Positions 1 through 8,152 of a stretch of DNA of 21,190 bases are shown here, piece by piece. The stretch lies in NCBI GenBank assembly GCA_964524225.1, contig CAZGEW010000015.1:1-21190 (forward strand), written 5' to 3'. Positions within the stretch are counted from its first letter, which is position 1. Each line of letters opens with the position of its first letter. A model generated the notes under the pieces. It searched no databases. It was not told the DNA's origin and saw only the letters and a list, made by a program, of their open reading frames with translations. Source of the stretch: GCA-2688775 sp964524225. GTDB taxonomy: Archaea > Nanobdellota > Nanobdellia > Woesearchaeales > GW2011-AR4. The position numbers were made by a program, and so were the translations under genes.

Positions 1-755
1 ATGTTCCAGGCATTGTTGAAGGCGCTGCAACTGGAAGAGGCAGAGGAAAAGAAGTCTTAGCATGTGCGCAAAGCGCTGATTTAGTTATTATTTTGCTTGA
101 TGTTTTCCATCCAGAACATTTGGAAGTTGTCAAAAAAGAGATTTATGAAACTGGATTAAGGATTAATCAAAAATCAACATTAGTTAAAATAACTAAAAAA
201 ATAAGAGGGGGGATTGATATTGGCACAACAGTAAAATTAACAAAACTAAATGAAGAAACAATAAAAGGAATTTTGAAAGAATTTAGGTTAGATAATAGCA
301 GTATTGTAATAAGGGAAGACATAACTGATGACCAATTAATTGATGCTATTGAAGGCAACAGAAAATATGTTCCTGCAATAATAGTGCTAAACATGATAGA
401 CATGATAAGCCAAAAAGAACTTGAAAAAATTAAATCAATTTTAAATCCTGATATTTGCATTTCTGCTGAAAAAAGAATTAATACAGAACAGTTAAAAGAA
501 TTAATATACAAAAAACTCGAATTTATTCGAGTTTTTTGCAAAGAAGTTGGCAAAAAAGCTGACATGAATGTTCCCTTAATAATGAGGAAAGGCAACACTT
601 TAAGGGATGTTTGTATAAAATTGCATAAAGATTTTGTCTCTAGGTTTAGGTTTGCTAGAGTCTGGGGAAAATCAGCTAGATTCCCAGGAATGATTATAAG
701 AAAGCCTGAGCATGTTGTTGAGGATAATGATATTGTAGAGATTCATTTGAGCTAA
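1..755 (+). CDS. DRG-family (OBG/DRG) GTPase, 5' end missing
   Basis: This is the C-terminal 250 residues of a developmentally-regulated-GTP-binding (DRG/Rbg) TRAFAC GTPase, a ribosome-associated translation factor. The reading frame is open from base 3, so the ATG at 93 is internal. The first residues, VPGIVEGAATGRGRGKEVL, are the region just after the G3 aspartate of DRG proteins. A G4-like motif at 390-401 reads NMID, then a G5-like SAE, and the last about 75 residues are a TGS domain (PLIMRKGNTLRDVC to the C-terminus). The G1 and G2 motifs lie outside the window. The oddity is that canonical NKxD reads NMID, a Lys to Met change in the guanine-specificity loop. The family call rests on the DRG-specific stretch plus the TGS domain. 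The gene ends 43 bp before htpX, which has its own promoter. Confidence 0.9.
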   Translation, partial: VPGIVEGAATGRGRGKEVLACAQSADLVIILLDVFHPEHLEVVKKEIYETGLRINQKSTLVKITKKIRGGIDIGTTVKLTKLNEETIKGILKEFRLDNSSIVIREDITDDQLIDAIEGNRKYVPAIIVLNMIDMISQKELEKIKSILNPDICISAEKRINTEQLKELIYKKLEFIRVFCKEVGKKADMNVPLIMRKGNTLRDVCIKLHKDFVSRFRFARVWGKSARFPGMIIRKPEHVVEDNDIVEIHLS

Positions 756-765
756 TTGTTGGGAT

Positions 766-777
766 AAATTTTTAAAC
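766..777 (+). promoter_or_regulatory. TATA box of htpX
   Basis: A T5-A3 core (769-776) is centred 26.5 bp before the htpX ATG at 799. This spacing recurs at several genes in the window and implies transcription starting at or next to the start codon (leaderless mRNA). Confidence 0.6.
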
Positions 778-798
778 TAGAAAAAAATACATATTGAT

Positions 799-1647
799 AT
801 GGCAATCAAAAATCAGCTTAAGACTGTTGTACTGCTAGCATTACTTACAGCTCTATTCTTATGGATAGGTAGCTTTTTTGGAAAAGTTGGATTGATATTT
901 GCGGCAATATTTGTCGGATTGATGAATTTTGTTTCATATTGGTTCTCGGATAAAATAGTGCTTTGGATGTATAGGGCAAAAGAGGCAAAGCAAAGCGAGT
1001 ATCCTAAATTGTATAAAGTTGTGAAGGAGGTTTCTAAATTAAGCGGCTTGCCAATGCCTAAAGTTTATGTGATTCCAAGTGAACAAAGCAATGCCTTTGC
1101 TTGTGGTAGAGGCCCTAAACACTCAGCTGTAGCATGTACCGAAGGTATATTAAAATTAATGACAGAAGAAGAACTTAAAGGTGTTCTCGCTCACGAATTC
1201 GCTCATATCAAGAACAGAGATACTTTAACATCTACAGTTGCAGGCACAATTGCAGGAATTATCTCCTATATAGCCAATATGTTTATGTGGAGTGCGATGT
1301 TTGGTGGAAGAGACGATGATAGCAGAGGGAATGCAATCAGTTTGCTGGTTCTAGCGATAATTACCCCTATTATTGCCTCATTGATACAATTGGCAATTTC
1401 AAGAAGTAGGGAATACCAAGCAGATGAAAGCGGCGCTAGAATAGTAAAAAACCCTCTAGGTTTAGCTTCAGCATTAGAAAAGCTTGAAGAGGATGTTAAG
1501 AGGCATCCTATGAGGTTTGGAAGCCCAGCTACTGCACACTTATTCATTTCTAATCCTTTTAGGTCAGGCGGTTTTATTACGTTATTCCTAACACATCCGC
1601 CTACTCAGTTAAGGGTAAAAAGACTAAAAGAAATGAAAATAAATTAA
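799..1647 (+). CDS. htpX: HtpX-type membrane zinc metalloprotease (M48)
   Basis: A 282-residue integral-membrane endopeptidase of family M48B, involved in quality control of membrane proteins. Two hydrophobic segments lie at about residues 9-27 and 30-48. The zinc motif HEFAH is at 132-136, followed by a hydrophobic stretch (about 146-168) and another at 180-200. The third zinc ligand is expected to be E205 in SREYQAD. The length matches archaeal and bacterial HtpX. The start at 799 is supported by the TATA box 26.5 bp upstream and by the usual HtpX N-terminus. It ends 7 bp from the convergent gene that finishes at 1655. All catalytic residues are intact, so it should be an active protease. 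Confidence 0.95.
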   Translation: MAIKNQLKTVVLLALLTALFLWIGSFFGKVGLIFAAIFVGLMNFVSYWFSDKIVLWMYRAKEAKQSEYPKLYKVVKEVSKLSGLPMPKVYVIPSEQSNAFACGRGPKHSAVACTEGILKLMTEEELKGVLAHEFAHIKNRDTLTSTVAGTIAGIISYIANMFMWSAMFGGRDDDSRGNAISLLVLAIITPIIASLIQLAISRSREYQADESGARIVKNPLGLASALEKLEEDVKRHPMRFGSPATAHLFISNPFRSGGFITLFLTHPPTQLRVKRLKEMKIN

Positions 1648-1654
1648 AAAATCC

Positions 1655-2761
1655 TTAATCTTTCTTGCTTTTCTTCTTGTGCATTTCTTCCAATTCGTCT
1701 AGAATTTCTTTTGTGCTTCTATCCCTGTGCTTGTAGGCTTCTTCTATCTCTTCTTTAGTTTGCTCTTCATTAACTTTAGCTTTCTTTTCTTTTTTAGTTT
1801 TTTTCTCCGTCTTTATTTCAATTATCTCGCTTTGTCTCTTCAATTTCCAACTGTAAGCCTTGCCGGCAACACCTAAACCTAAAAATGTAATACCTAAAGT
1901 TATTATAAAACTGTTGTAAGTCCTCAATAACATAAGCAAAATAACACTTAAAATAGCCTTAGGATCAAATCCGATTGTATTTTGAAAAAAAATCCCAAGC
2001 AATGATGTTGTATCTATCCCAACAAACTTGTCATAAGCCAAAATTGCAAAATAAGGTAGCATTATCAAAATCCCTAAGTTTAATGAAATTCCGCTTAATG
2101 TAACTAAAAATGATCTTGTATCCCTTATTAATAAATGCAATATCGCTGCTAAAATTGCCAATACTATGAAATATATAATTTTGTTATTGTTAAGGTAATT
2201 TATTGTTTGGTAGTAATTTTTAAATATCCCGACATTAGGCAGTTCTGTTTGCTGGCCTTCAAATGGACTTCCTATAACACCAAAGAAAAATTCTTTGTCA
2301 TTTATTTTTCCCGCTTTATAATCTTTGCACAAAGCTCCAATTTTGCTGAAATCCGGCAATAAATAACTTTTTCCGCTTAATTCATCGCAAGATCTTTCAA
2401 TTTCTCCAGATTCAATCTGCTCGCAAGTTTCCCTTACTTGCTCTTCATTATCAACTTTTATGCCCTTTTCCTTAAAGGCTCTGTAATTGTCGCAATTTTC
2501 TCTCATCGAGTCAAGTATGCTTTTATTGGTGCAGAGCTGGTTTATTGTTACTAAATCTTGTTCTTGATCTAATGAAGAGCAAGTTTCTGCCAGTTTAACA
2601 ACTACCTGCTTTTGTGCATCAGGGCTTGCATATTCGAAAATATCCCCAAAAACGCCTTTGATTAAAGTAGGCACATCCAGAGCAACTGATGAGAAAATCA
2701 AGGTTATGAGAAGCAAAATAAGTAGGTTTTTTATTATCCAGATAAAAAATTTCCTGAACAT
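1655..2761 (-). CDS. Conserved membrane protein with a six-cysteine ectodomain
   Basis: A 368-residue protein that I cannot assign to a named family. It begins with a signal-anchor-like segment (about residues 8-26). A hydrophilic region follows, carrying six cysteines (61, 77, 90, 113, 125, 145), an even number that fits disulfides outside the membrane. Then come hydrophobic segments at about 195-212, 217-243 and 269-300. A highly charged Lys/Glu-rich tail (about 308-368) probably forms a cytoplasmic coiled coil. A TATA-like core (2785-2792) lies 27.5 bp before the ATG, so it probably has its own leaderless transcript although hef ends only 42 bp upstream on the same strand. Topology is inferred from hydrophobicity and the positive-inside rule. 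Confidence 0.7.
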   Translation of the reverse strand: MFRKFFIWIIKNLLILLLITLIFSSVALDVPTLIKGVFGDIFEYASPDAQKQVVVKLAETCSSLDQEQDLVTINQLCTNKSILDSMRENCDNYRAFKEKGIKVDNEEQVRETCEQIESGEIERSCDELSGKSYLLPDFSKIGALCKDYKAGKINDKEFFFGVIGSPFEGQQTELPNVGIFKNYYQTINYLNNNKIIYFIVLAILAAILHLLIRDTRSFLVTLSGISLNLGILIMLPYFAILAYDKFVGIDTTSLLGIFFQNTIGFDPKAILSVILLMLLRTYNSFIITLGITFLGLGVAGKAYSWKLKRQSEIIEIKTEKKTKKEKKAKVNEEQTKEEIEEAYKHRDRSTKEILDELEEMHKKKSKKD

Positions 2762-2803
2762 TCATTAAAAAATAAAAATATTAGAATATAAAGATTTCTG
2801 ATT

Positions 2804-5014
2804 TTAATTTTCCCTATACTCTCCCTCAACGACATCCTTTATCTGCTTTGATTTAATTGGGCCAATTTTTTCAACTTCTTGTAATTCTTCTTTGCTTGCA
2901 TTTGCTATATTTTTTATTGTTTTGAAGCGCCTTAATAATGGCTTTGCTAATGTTAAATTTATGCCTGGCAAAGAGCTCACAACATACTCCTGTTGCTCTT
3001 TAAGAGTTAAGGGCTTCTTGTCTGCATGCAAGCTAAAATCTCTTGGGTTTTCTTCCTGCTCTCTTTTGGTGATTATCTGGAGCAAGGCTGCTGTTTCCTT
3101 AAAATCTCTCGTATGCACTATTGGAATTCCATAACTTACTGCAATTGTCGCTAACATTCCTAATATAGAGTTGCGATGAATATTCCTAACACCATAAACA
3201 TCCTGTACACCTTCAATTACAATTAATGGCTTTTCAAAATTATTCTTTAGATTTTTGACTTGTTGCAATAACCTTCCATCTATAATTGAATTAACAAAGT
3301 CCTCGACTGTTTTGATTTCTATGCCACATCTAGCAGAAACAACATAATCTGCATACTCAAGCTTTTCTAAATTTACAATAACATTATTCTCGACAAGCTC
3401 TTTTACTACACCGCCTCCCTTCTCTCTGTAATCGGCAAAAATTTTTATTTTATTTTCAATAAATTTTGTTATTGGCACCACCTTATCATTTAAAGAAAAG
3501 TTAAGTTTTTTCCTTATATTTGCTAAATTTTGATACATCTTCTTTTCTTTATGATGGGATACCCATTGATATGCTTCGTCTCTAGTTCCTTTTACCATCA
3601 AAATTATTACCCTGCCCTTTTCTTGTCTACCGGTTCTGCCTCTTCTTTGTATGCTTCTTATTGCGCTTGGTATTGGCTCATAGAAAATTACTACATCAAC
3701 CTTGGGTATATCTAAGCCTTCTTCTCCTATCGATGTAGCTACAAGGACATTAAACAATCCATTTCTGAAATCTTCAAGCATTTGCTTCTGCTCTTTTTGG
3801 CTTAGTCCAGTTTCACCTTTTTTCTGCTGACCTACAAAAATTTTAGCCTTTACATTTGGGATTTTGTTTAGCTTCTCAATAATATCTAAAGCGTTGTCCC
3901 TATATTGATTAAAGACGATAATCTTGATATTCTGATTGCTTTTAATTTCAAGCTCAACAATATTTTGCAATTCTATAAGCTTAGGATGCTCTACTTTTTC
4001 CTCATACAGAATCCTAGATTTTATCATTGCTGACTTAAAATTTGTATCTTGCATGACCGACCTTATCGCTTTGGTTTTCGATACTCTTGACTCTATAAGC
4101 AATTTTTCAAAGTACTTGTGTAATGCTGCAATACCCTGTGTTTCTAGCAGCTCTAAAGCGTGATATATTTTCATGACCTCGGCTAGCATGGAGATTGAAT
4201 TTAACACAACAAAGTCTTTTTCACCATGCGATATTCTGCTTCTGAGCTCAGCTTGCAGTCGTAACAAATCCGATTTAGTAACATATTTCAAGTCAGCCAT
4301 TCTGAGTATGCCCCATTTTTTTAATTTCTCAAATCTCTCATTTAAGAATATTAGCAACAACCTTTGTATATCAGTAAAAACCTTGGGCAATTCCACCTTA
4401 ACCCAGTCTATCTGAATTTCTTGTATATATGGTTTAACATCTGGATCATCGAAAGTCCTAACTTCTATGTCTTCTATGAAAAGATTTTTGCATACCTCCT
4501 GTATCTTTTCCATATCGCTTCCAGGTGATGCTGTCAAAGCAATTATCCTTGGAAATCTTGAAAGTTTCATAAATTGCCTTGCAACAAATACATAAGCGTA
4601 GTTACCTACTGCTCTATGAGCTTCATCTACGCCAAGCAAACATACCTCTCCAAGATTGATACTGTTACTTATTATGTCATTTTCTAATCCCTGTGGTGTT
4701 GAAAATACTATCTTTGCTGTTTTCCATAGCTCTGCCCTTTTAGCTGGGCTTACCATTCCTGTAAAGAGTGCCATTTCATCTTCATTTATTTCGAAGTGCT
4801 CTTTAAAGACATTCATATACTGCTCAATTAAAGGTCTTGTAGGCCCAATAAAAAGCACTTTAGAATTTGGATATTGCTTTAGCCTTTGAGCGGCGAGCAT
4901 CAAAAAAATATTAGTTTTACCCATGCCAGTTGGCAATACAACTAATGTATTCTTTTCAGCAGCTTTGGCAAAAATAGTCTGCTGATACAACCTTGGCTCA
5001 AAATTCTTAATCAT
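2804..5014 (-). CDS. hef: Hef-type DEAH helicase / XPF-family nuclease
   Basis: A 736-residue archaeal homologue of FANCM/XPF acting on stalled or branched replication forks. The SF2 helicase half shows Walker A PTGMGKT (28-34), DEAH (130-133), a TASPG motif and the C-terminal QRRGRTGR motif VI. Residues from about 530 form the XPF nuclease domain, with DYREKGGGVVKEL and ADYVVS followed by the catalytic region. Tandem helix-hairpin-helix motifs close the protein (LPGINLTLAKPLL and VEKIGPIKSKQI). Order and length match euryarchaeal Hef. The diagnostic ERKxxxD motif reads EIKTVED (E566-I567-K568), so the arginine is replaced by isoleucine. The flanking acidic residues remain. It is transcribed from its own promoter (TATA about 27 bp before the ATG). 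Confidence 0.95.
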   Translation of the reverse strand: MIKNFEPRLYQQTIFAKAAEKNTLVVLPTGMGKTNIFLMLAAQRLKQYPNSKVLFIGPTRPLIEQYMNVFKEHFEINEDEMALFTGMVSPAKRAELWKTAKIVFSTPQGLENDIISNSINLGEVCLLGVDEAHRAVGNYAYVFVARQFMKLSRFPRIIALTASPGSDMEKIQEVCKNLFIEDIEVRTFDDPDVKPYIQEIQIDWVKVELPKVFTDIQRLLLIFLNERFEKLKKWGILRMADLKYVTKSDLLRLQAELRSRISHGEKDFVVLNSISMLAEVMKIYHALELLETQGIAALHKYFEKLLIESRVSKTKAIRSVMQDTNFKSAMIKSRILYEEKVEHPKLIELQNIVELEIKSNQNIKIIVFNQYRDNALDIIEKLNKIPNVKAKIFVGQQKKGETGLSQKEQKQMLEDFRNGLFNVLVATSIGEEGLDIPKVDVVIFYEPIPSAIRSIQRRGRTGRQEKGRVIILMVKGTRDEAYQWVSHHKEKKMYQNLANIRKKLNFSLNDKVVPITKFIENKIKIFADYREKGGGVVKELVENNVIVNLEKLEYADYVVSARCGIEIKTVEDFVNSIIDGRLLQQVKNLKNNFEKPLIVIEGVQDVYGVRNIHRNSILGMLATIAVSYGIPIVHTRDFKETAALLQIITKREQEENPRDFSLHADKKPLTLKEQQEYVVSSLPGINLTLAKPLLRRFKTIKNIANASKEELQEVEKIGPIKSKQIKDVVEGEYREN

Positions 5015-5035
5015 AAAAAAGTGTAATCATTAGAA

Positions 5036-5047
5036 ATATTTAAATAT
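5036..5047 (-). promoter_or_regulatory. TATA box of hef
   Basis: A 12-bp self-complementary AT block (ATATTTAAATAT) is centred 27.5 bp upstream of the hef ATG at 5014, consistent with a leaderless promoter. Confidence 0.55.
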
Positions 5048-5106
5048 AAGTGTTTTGATGATTAATTGAATTATCACTTTTGGTGAATTTATGTTTTATT
5101 AAAAAT

Positions 5107-5889
5107 TTATTTTTCAATCTCAACAATTAAATCACCTTTCTTAACACCAGAAGCTGGCCAATAAGAAATTATTTTTGTTTCATCTTTCATTATGAATTCC
5201 CTTGTTACAGGTTGCTCACCTTTTAGCTTATAATTAATGTCTGGAAATGGACCTTTTACATCTAAGCCCGCGAAATATATTGAGTTATCCCTAAATTTAA
5301 AGTTAATTTTTACCTTATCGCCAATCTTTGCCTTTATAGTGCTTGGATAAAAGCCATTATCGTCAGCTTCTATAGTAAATTCTTTTGTACTAGCCTCAGT
5401 TATGGCAGATTCTGGAATATAATCAGATTCAACATTAATAGTTATGCTCTGCCTAGATATTGGGCTCAATGAAGAATGGTCACTCTTGACAAGTTCAGCA
5501 ACAATTGTATGCTTTCCGGATGTTACCTTATCAAATGTCACTACAAAATCTGGGCCAACTTTTTTATCACTATCCAGCCATACATGGAAATGCCCTTCTC
5601 CTTCCTTGGTAGGCTTGCCAACAGGCACGATTTTAAAATTTTCAGCTTTTAATTCAACTGTTACTTTTGAGCCTTTAACCAACTCTTTATCTTTTGGTGA
5701 AACAATTATTATGTTTGGTTCTTCTCTTGGTTGTAATTCAGGTTCAATTATAATTTCTTCAGGCTCTTGTTGTTCTGATTCTGATAGTGGTGCACTAATA
5801 GTAGTACCATCTTTGTACTGTTGTTGAGCACATGCAAATATAAATGCTATTAAAGACATAATTATTGCAAAAACATATTCTTTATTCAT
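5107..5889 (-). CDS. Lipoprotein-like protein with DUF4399-like and cupredoxin-like domains
   Basis: A 260-residue exported protein. The N-terminus has a short hydrophobic signal ending in IFAC, a lipobox-like site with the cysteine followed by AQQQ and a Glu/Pro-rich linker. Residues about 60-150 hold an Ig-like domain with the GEGHFHVWLD signature typical of DUF4399-like domains. Residues about 165-260 look like a cupredoxin (FTIEADDNGFYPSTIKAKIGD), but the Cys-His-Met copper ligands expected near the end are absent (ISYWPASGVKKGDLIVEI). I chose the ATG at 5889 over a GTG at 5898, because a GGGTGAT Shine-Dalgarno (5894-5900) sits 4 nt before the ATG and overlaps the GTG. It is the third gene of an operon, 26 bp after the small membrane protein. 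Function is unknown. Confidence 0.75.
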   Translation of the reverse strand: MNKEYVFAIIMSLIAFIFACAQQQYKDGTTISAPLSESEQQEPEEIIIEPELQPREEPNIIIVSPKDKELVKGSKVTVELKAENFKIVPVGKPTKEGEGHFHVWLDSDKKVGPDFVVTFDKVTSGKHTIVAELVKSDHSSLSPISRQSITINVESDYIPESAITEASTKEFTIEADDNGFYPSTIKAKIGDKVKINFKFRDNSIYFAGLDVKGPFPDINYKLKGEQPVTREFIMKDETKIISYWPASGVKKGDLIVEIEK

Positions 5890-5915
5890 CAATATCACCC
5901 ATTTTCACCACTTCT

Positions 5916-6239
5916 CTAAAATCTTATGTCTTTTAAAATTTTATTGCCATATAGCTTATAGCTGAAAATTATACCTAAAATAAATAATGTTACAATAACG
6001 CTTCTGCTTCCATAATAAACCCCGATTAAATAACCAATCACAAAGCCTACAATAATCATTATATATGGGTACTGAATCTTGTTTTTTCTTTCATAAATTA
6101 TTCTCCCAGCAAACATGCCAGAAAGGAATATTATAAAATAGCTTATAACTGCACTAGGCGCTGACAAAGATATTAGTATACCGATTATCATAAGAACAAA
6201 AAAGAAAAACTCCATCCAATTCTTGTAAAATTGAAACAT
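5916..6239 (-). CDS. Small polytopic membrane protein
   Basis: A protein of about 107 residues with four probable membrane segments (roughly 9-26, 30-46, 57-74 and 78-95). I do not recognise the family. The ATG at 6239 begins one base after the stop of the upstream M50-like gene. An ATG at 6272 would instead overlap that gene by 32 bp and add 11 hydrophilic residues; a weak AGGT lies upstream of the 6239 start. Tight coupling to the M50-like gene suggests the two membrane proteins are made together. Confidence 0.65.
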   Translation of the reverse strand: MFQFYKNWMEFFFFVLMIIGILISLSAPSAVISYFIIFLSGMFAGRIIYERKNKIQYPYIMIIVGFVIGYLIGVYYGSRSVIVTLFILGIIFSYKLYGNKILKDIRF

Positions 6240-6240
6240 G

Positions 6241-6999
6241 TTACTTTGGACCTGCCCAGATCTTTCTTTCAAAGCTTATGTAATACGTAAGCCAAAGCAC
6301 AACTCCAACTAAAAGGGATATTATTAAAGATATTATTATTGGAATTGGCAATATAATAAGTATAGTTGCAACCAAAATTGCAGGTGTAACAAAAGCGTAA
6401 AGCATTCTACTGCCAAAATATATCTTACTTCCATCCAATGGGGGAATTGGAAGCATACTTGTTATTGCATAAATAACATTGAATTTTATTGCTTTGTATA
6501 TCAAAAGATTTACAGAAAATATACTAAGCATCTTTAATATGATAATCAGCATTAGTGTAAAAAGTGGCCCTGCTAAAGCTACCATAGCTTGCCCAAAATA
6601 GTTTATACCATATCTGAACCAACCTAAACGAGAGCCTGCAAGGTGGTGTATAATGAAGCCTCCTGGTACAATAAGCCATATGTTACCGTTGCTCACAAAT
6701 GCCAAAATTAAGGCTATTAATAAGCCAAATGACCACATCCTATATTCTATGCGGTAACCTATTGCTAACCCCCAAAGCCTTTGCCCTGCGTCATGAATAA
6801 GAATTGATAATGTAACTATCAATACGGCATTGAACAAATTGTATAGCCCAACACTCCAATCAAATATTGTTGTGCCCCACTCCTTAAAAGAAATAATGAA
6901 TGCAATCACAAAAATAGAGATTAGCAAGCCTCGCAATTCATGAGTTGTAAATTTATAATACCTGTTTACCTTATCGAGCATGTCAATTAATTCTGCCAT
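6241..6999 (-). CDS. Site-2-protease-like (M50) membrane protein with degenerate active site
   Basis: A 252-residue multi-pass membrane protein resembling archaeal M50/site-2 proteases. Three family landmarks are in the right order: a helix bearing the zinc-motif position (ILIHDAGQR, 67-74), a central ALAGPL segment (141-146), and the C-terminal LPIPPLDG loop (183-190) carrying the third ligand D189. The canonical HExxH is HDAGQ, so the catalytic Glu is Asp and the second His is Gln. The protein may therefore be a pseudoprotease or a variant zinc site. The start at 6999 is supported by a TATA core (7022-7029) centred 26.5 bp upstream. It is the first gene of the operon ending at 5107. Confidence 0.75.
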   Translation of the reverse strand: MAELIDMLDKVNRYYKFTTHELRGLLISIFVIAFIISFKEWGTTIFDWSVGLYNLFNAVLIVTLSILIHDAGQRLWGLAIGYRIEYRMWSFGLLIALILAFVSNGNIWLIVPGGFIIHHLAGSRLGWFRYGINYFGQAMVALAGPLFTLMLIIILKMLSIFSVNLLIYKAIKFNVIYAITSMLPIPPLDGSKIYFGSRMLYAFVTPAILVATILIILPIPIIISLIISLLVGVVLWLTYYISFERKIWAGPK

Positions 7000-7020
7000 A
7001 GCTAATCAATTAGAAATAAA

Positions 7021-7031
7021 GTATATAAATA
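7021..7031 (-). promoter_or_regulatory. TATA box of the M50-like operon
   Basis: A TATATAAA core on the plus strand (7022-7029, read TTTATATA on the minus strand) is centred 26.5 bp upstream of the ATG at 6999. Confidence 0.55.
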
Positions 7032-7040
7032 TATTGGTGA

Positions 7041-7181
7041 CTAAATCTTCTTTACTATACCCTTATTGACAGAAAAACTATGATTACAATAAACACACTT
7101 CTTCTTTTTTCCTACAATATATATTTCTTTACTTCGGTATTTCATCTGATTCTTACATTTTGGGCATTGTAAAAGTAACAT
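7041..7181 (-). CDS. Mini zinc-ribbon protein (46 aa)
   Basis: A short gene starting 2 bp after the scpB stop. It encodes 46 residues with two CxxC knuckles, CPKC (6-9) and CVYC (29-32), separated by 19 residues, and a Lys-rich body (KKKK before the second knuckle). This spacing fits a rubredoxin-like or transcription-factor-like zinc ribbon, suggesting a nucleic-acid or protein adaptor. Codon use is normal and the frame is intact from ATG to TAG. Translational coupling to scpB suggests co-expression with the chromosome-organising protein. Specific function is unknown. Confidence 0.7.
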   Translation of the reverse strand: MLLLQCPKCKNQMKYRSKEIYIVGKKKKCVYCNHSFSVNKGIVKKI

Positions 7182-7183
7182 TT

Positions 7184-8143
7184 TTATTTATTGCCTTCAT
7201 TGACGCCATGCACAATTTCCTCAACTTTCTTATCAACCATCTTTTCCATCTCAGGGGTCAATTTTATACCTTTGCTTTTCTTTTTTTCTTTTTTTATTGA
7301 AGCCGTTTTATTAATACCATCTGCTTTATCTTGCACTGTAACTTGTGGTTCTTCAGTGCTAGTTGCTTGGTTTTCTTCTTTAACTTCTTCATTTACTATC
7401 TCTAATTGATTGGCCGTATCTTTTTCGATAATAGTGATCTGCTGTTTCTGAACTTCACCTTTTGGTTTAGCATCATAAACATCTAATGGAACTTCAAATT
7501 CTTCTCCTGATTCGTCCAGAGCTTCAATCTCTTTTCTTATTTTCTCATCCTGCTTCTTTAATTCTTCTGCTCTTAGGCGCTGCTCTTCCTTTATTCTTTC
7601 TATCTCTTCTTCTTTTTCTTTTATGGTTTTGGCTATGCTCTCAAAGTCTTGAAGCTTTTCCTTGAGTTTTTCTTCAGTAAGATCAAAATACTTAAAGAAT
7701 TTGTCAGTTAGCTTTATCATATTAGTCCTTCCATGTTTTTGCCTTGTTATGTAACCAGAGCTTTCTAATTCATCAAGGTGCTCGTAAGCCTTATTTGTCC
7801 TTATCTTGATTAAGTCAGATTGAAGTATCGGGTACTTAAAGGCTATAACTGCAAGCGTCTCAAGCACAGTTTTTGGTAATTCTGTCTCTGTTATAATCTT
7901 TTTTACTATTGGTATGAAATGATCCCTTACTGTAAATTTCCAGTAATCGCCTTCTTCAACAAGCATTAAGGAAGATTGCTTTGCATCGTATTCACTTTTC
8001 AATTCATTTAAGGCTGCAAGGACATCTTCTTTTGTTGAGCGGCATAGCCTGCTTATATTGTCTAGGCTAATCTTGTGACCAGCAGAGAACAAAACAGCTT
8101 CTACCTTACTTTTTACACTTGGTTTTTTTGTGTCTTTATTCAT
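7184..8143 (-). CDS. scpB: Segregation and condensation protein ScpB with long C-terminal extension
   Basis: ScpB is the kite subunit of SMC-ScpAB condensin and acts in chromosome organisation. Residues about 10-90 form the first winged helix (VEAVLFSAGHKISLDNISRL) and about 88-165 the second (LPKTVLETLAVIAFKYPIL, then a GYITRQKHGRTNMI wing). Usual ScpB is about 180-200 residues, but this one has 319. The extra C-terminus is a charged coiled coil (about 165-215) plus a disordered Glu/Lys-rich tail. It follows the gene ending at 8153 by 9 bp and is followed directly by the zinc-ribbon gene. No ScpA or SMC gene lies in the window. Confidence 0.9.
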   Translation of the reverse strand: MNKDTKKPSVKSKVEAVLFSAGHKISLDNISRLCRSTKEDVLAALNELKSEYDAKQSSLMLVEEGDYWKFTVRDHFIPIVKKIITETELPKTVLETLAVIAFKYPILQSDLIKIRTNKAYEHLDELESSGYITRQKHGRTNMIKLTDKFFKYFDLTEEKLKEKLQDFESIAKTIKEKEEEIERIKEEQRLRAEELKKQDEKIRKEIEALDESGEEFEVPLDVYDAKPKGEVQKQQITIIEKDTANQLEIVNEEVKEENQATSTEEPQVTVQDKADGINKTASIKKEKKKSKGIKLTPEMEKMVDKKVEEIVHGVNEGNK

Positions 8144-8152
8144 ACTAAATAC

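Noticed and set aside
93..755. ATG at 93 as the start of the DRG GTPase
   Set aside because: The frame is open to the window edge and the upstream residues match the DRG family, so the gene starts outside the window.
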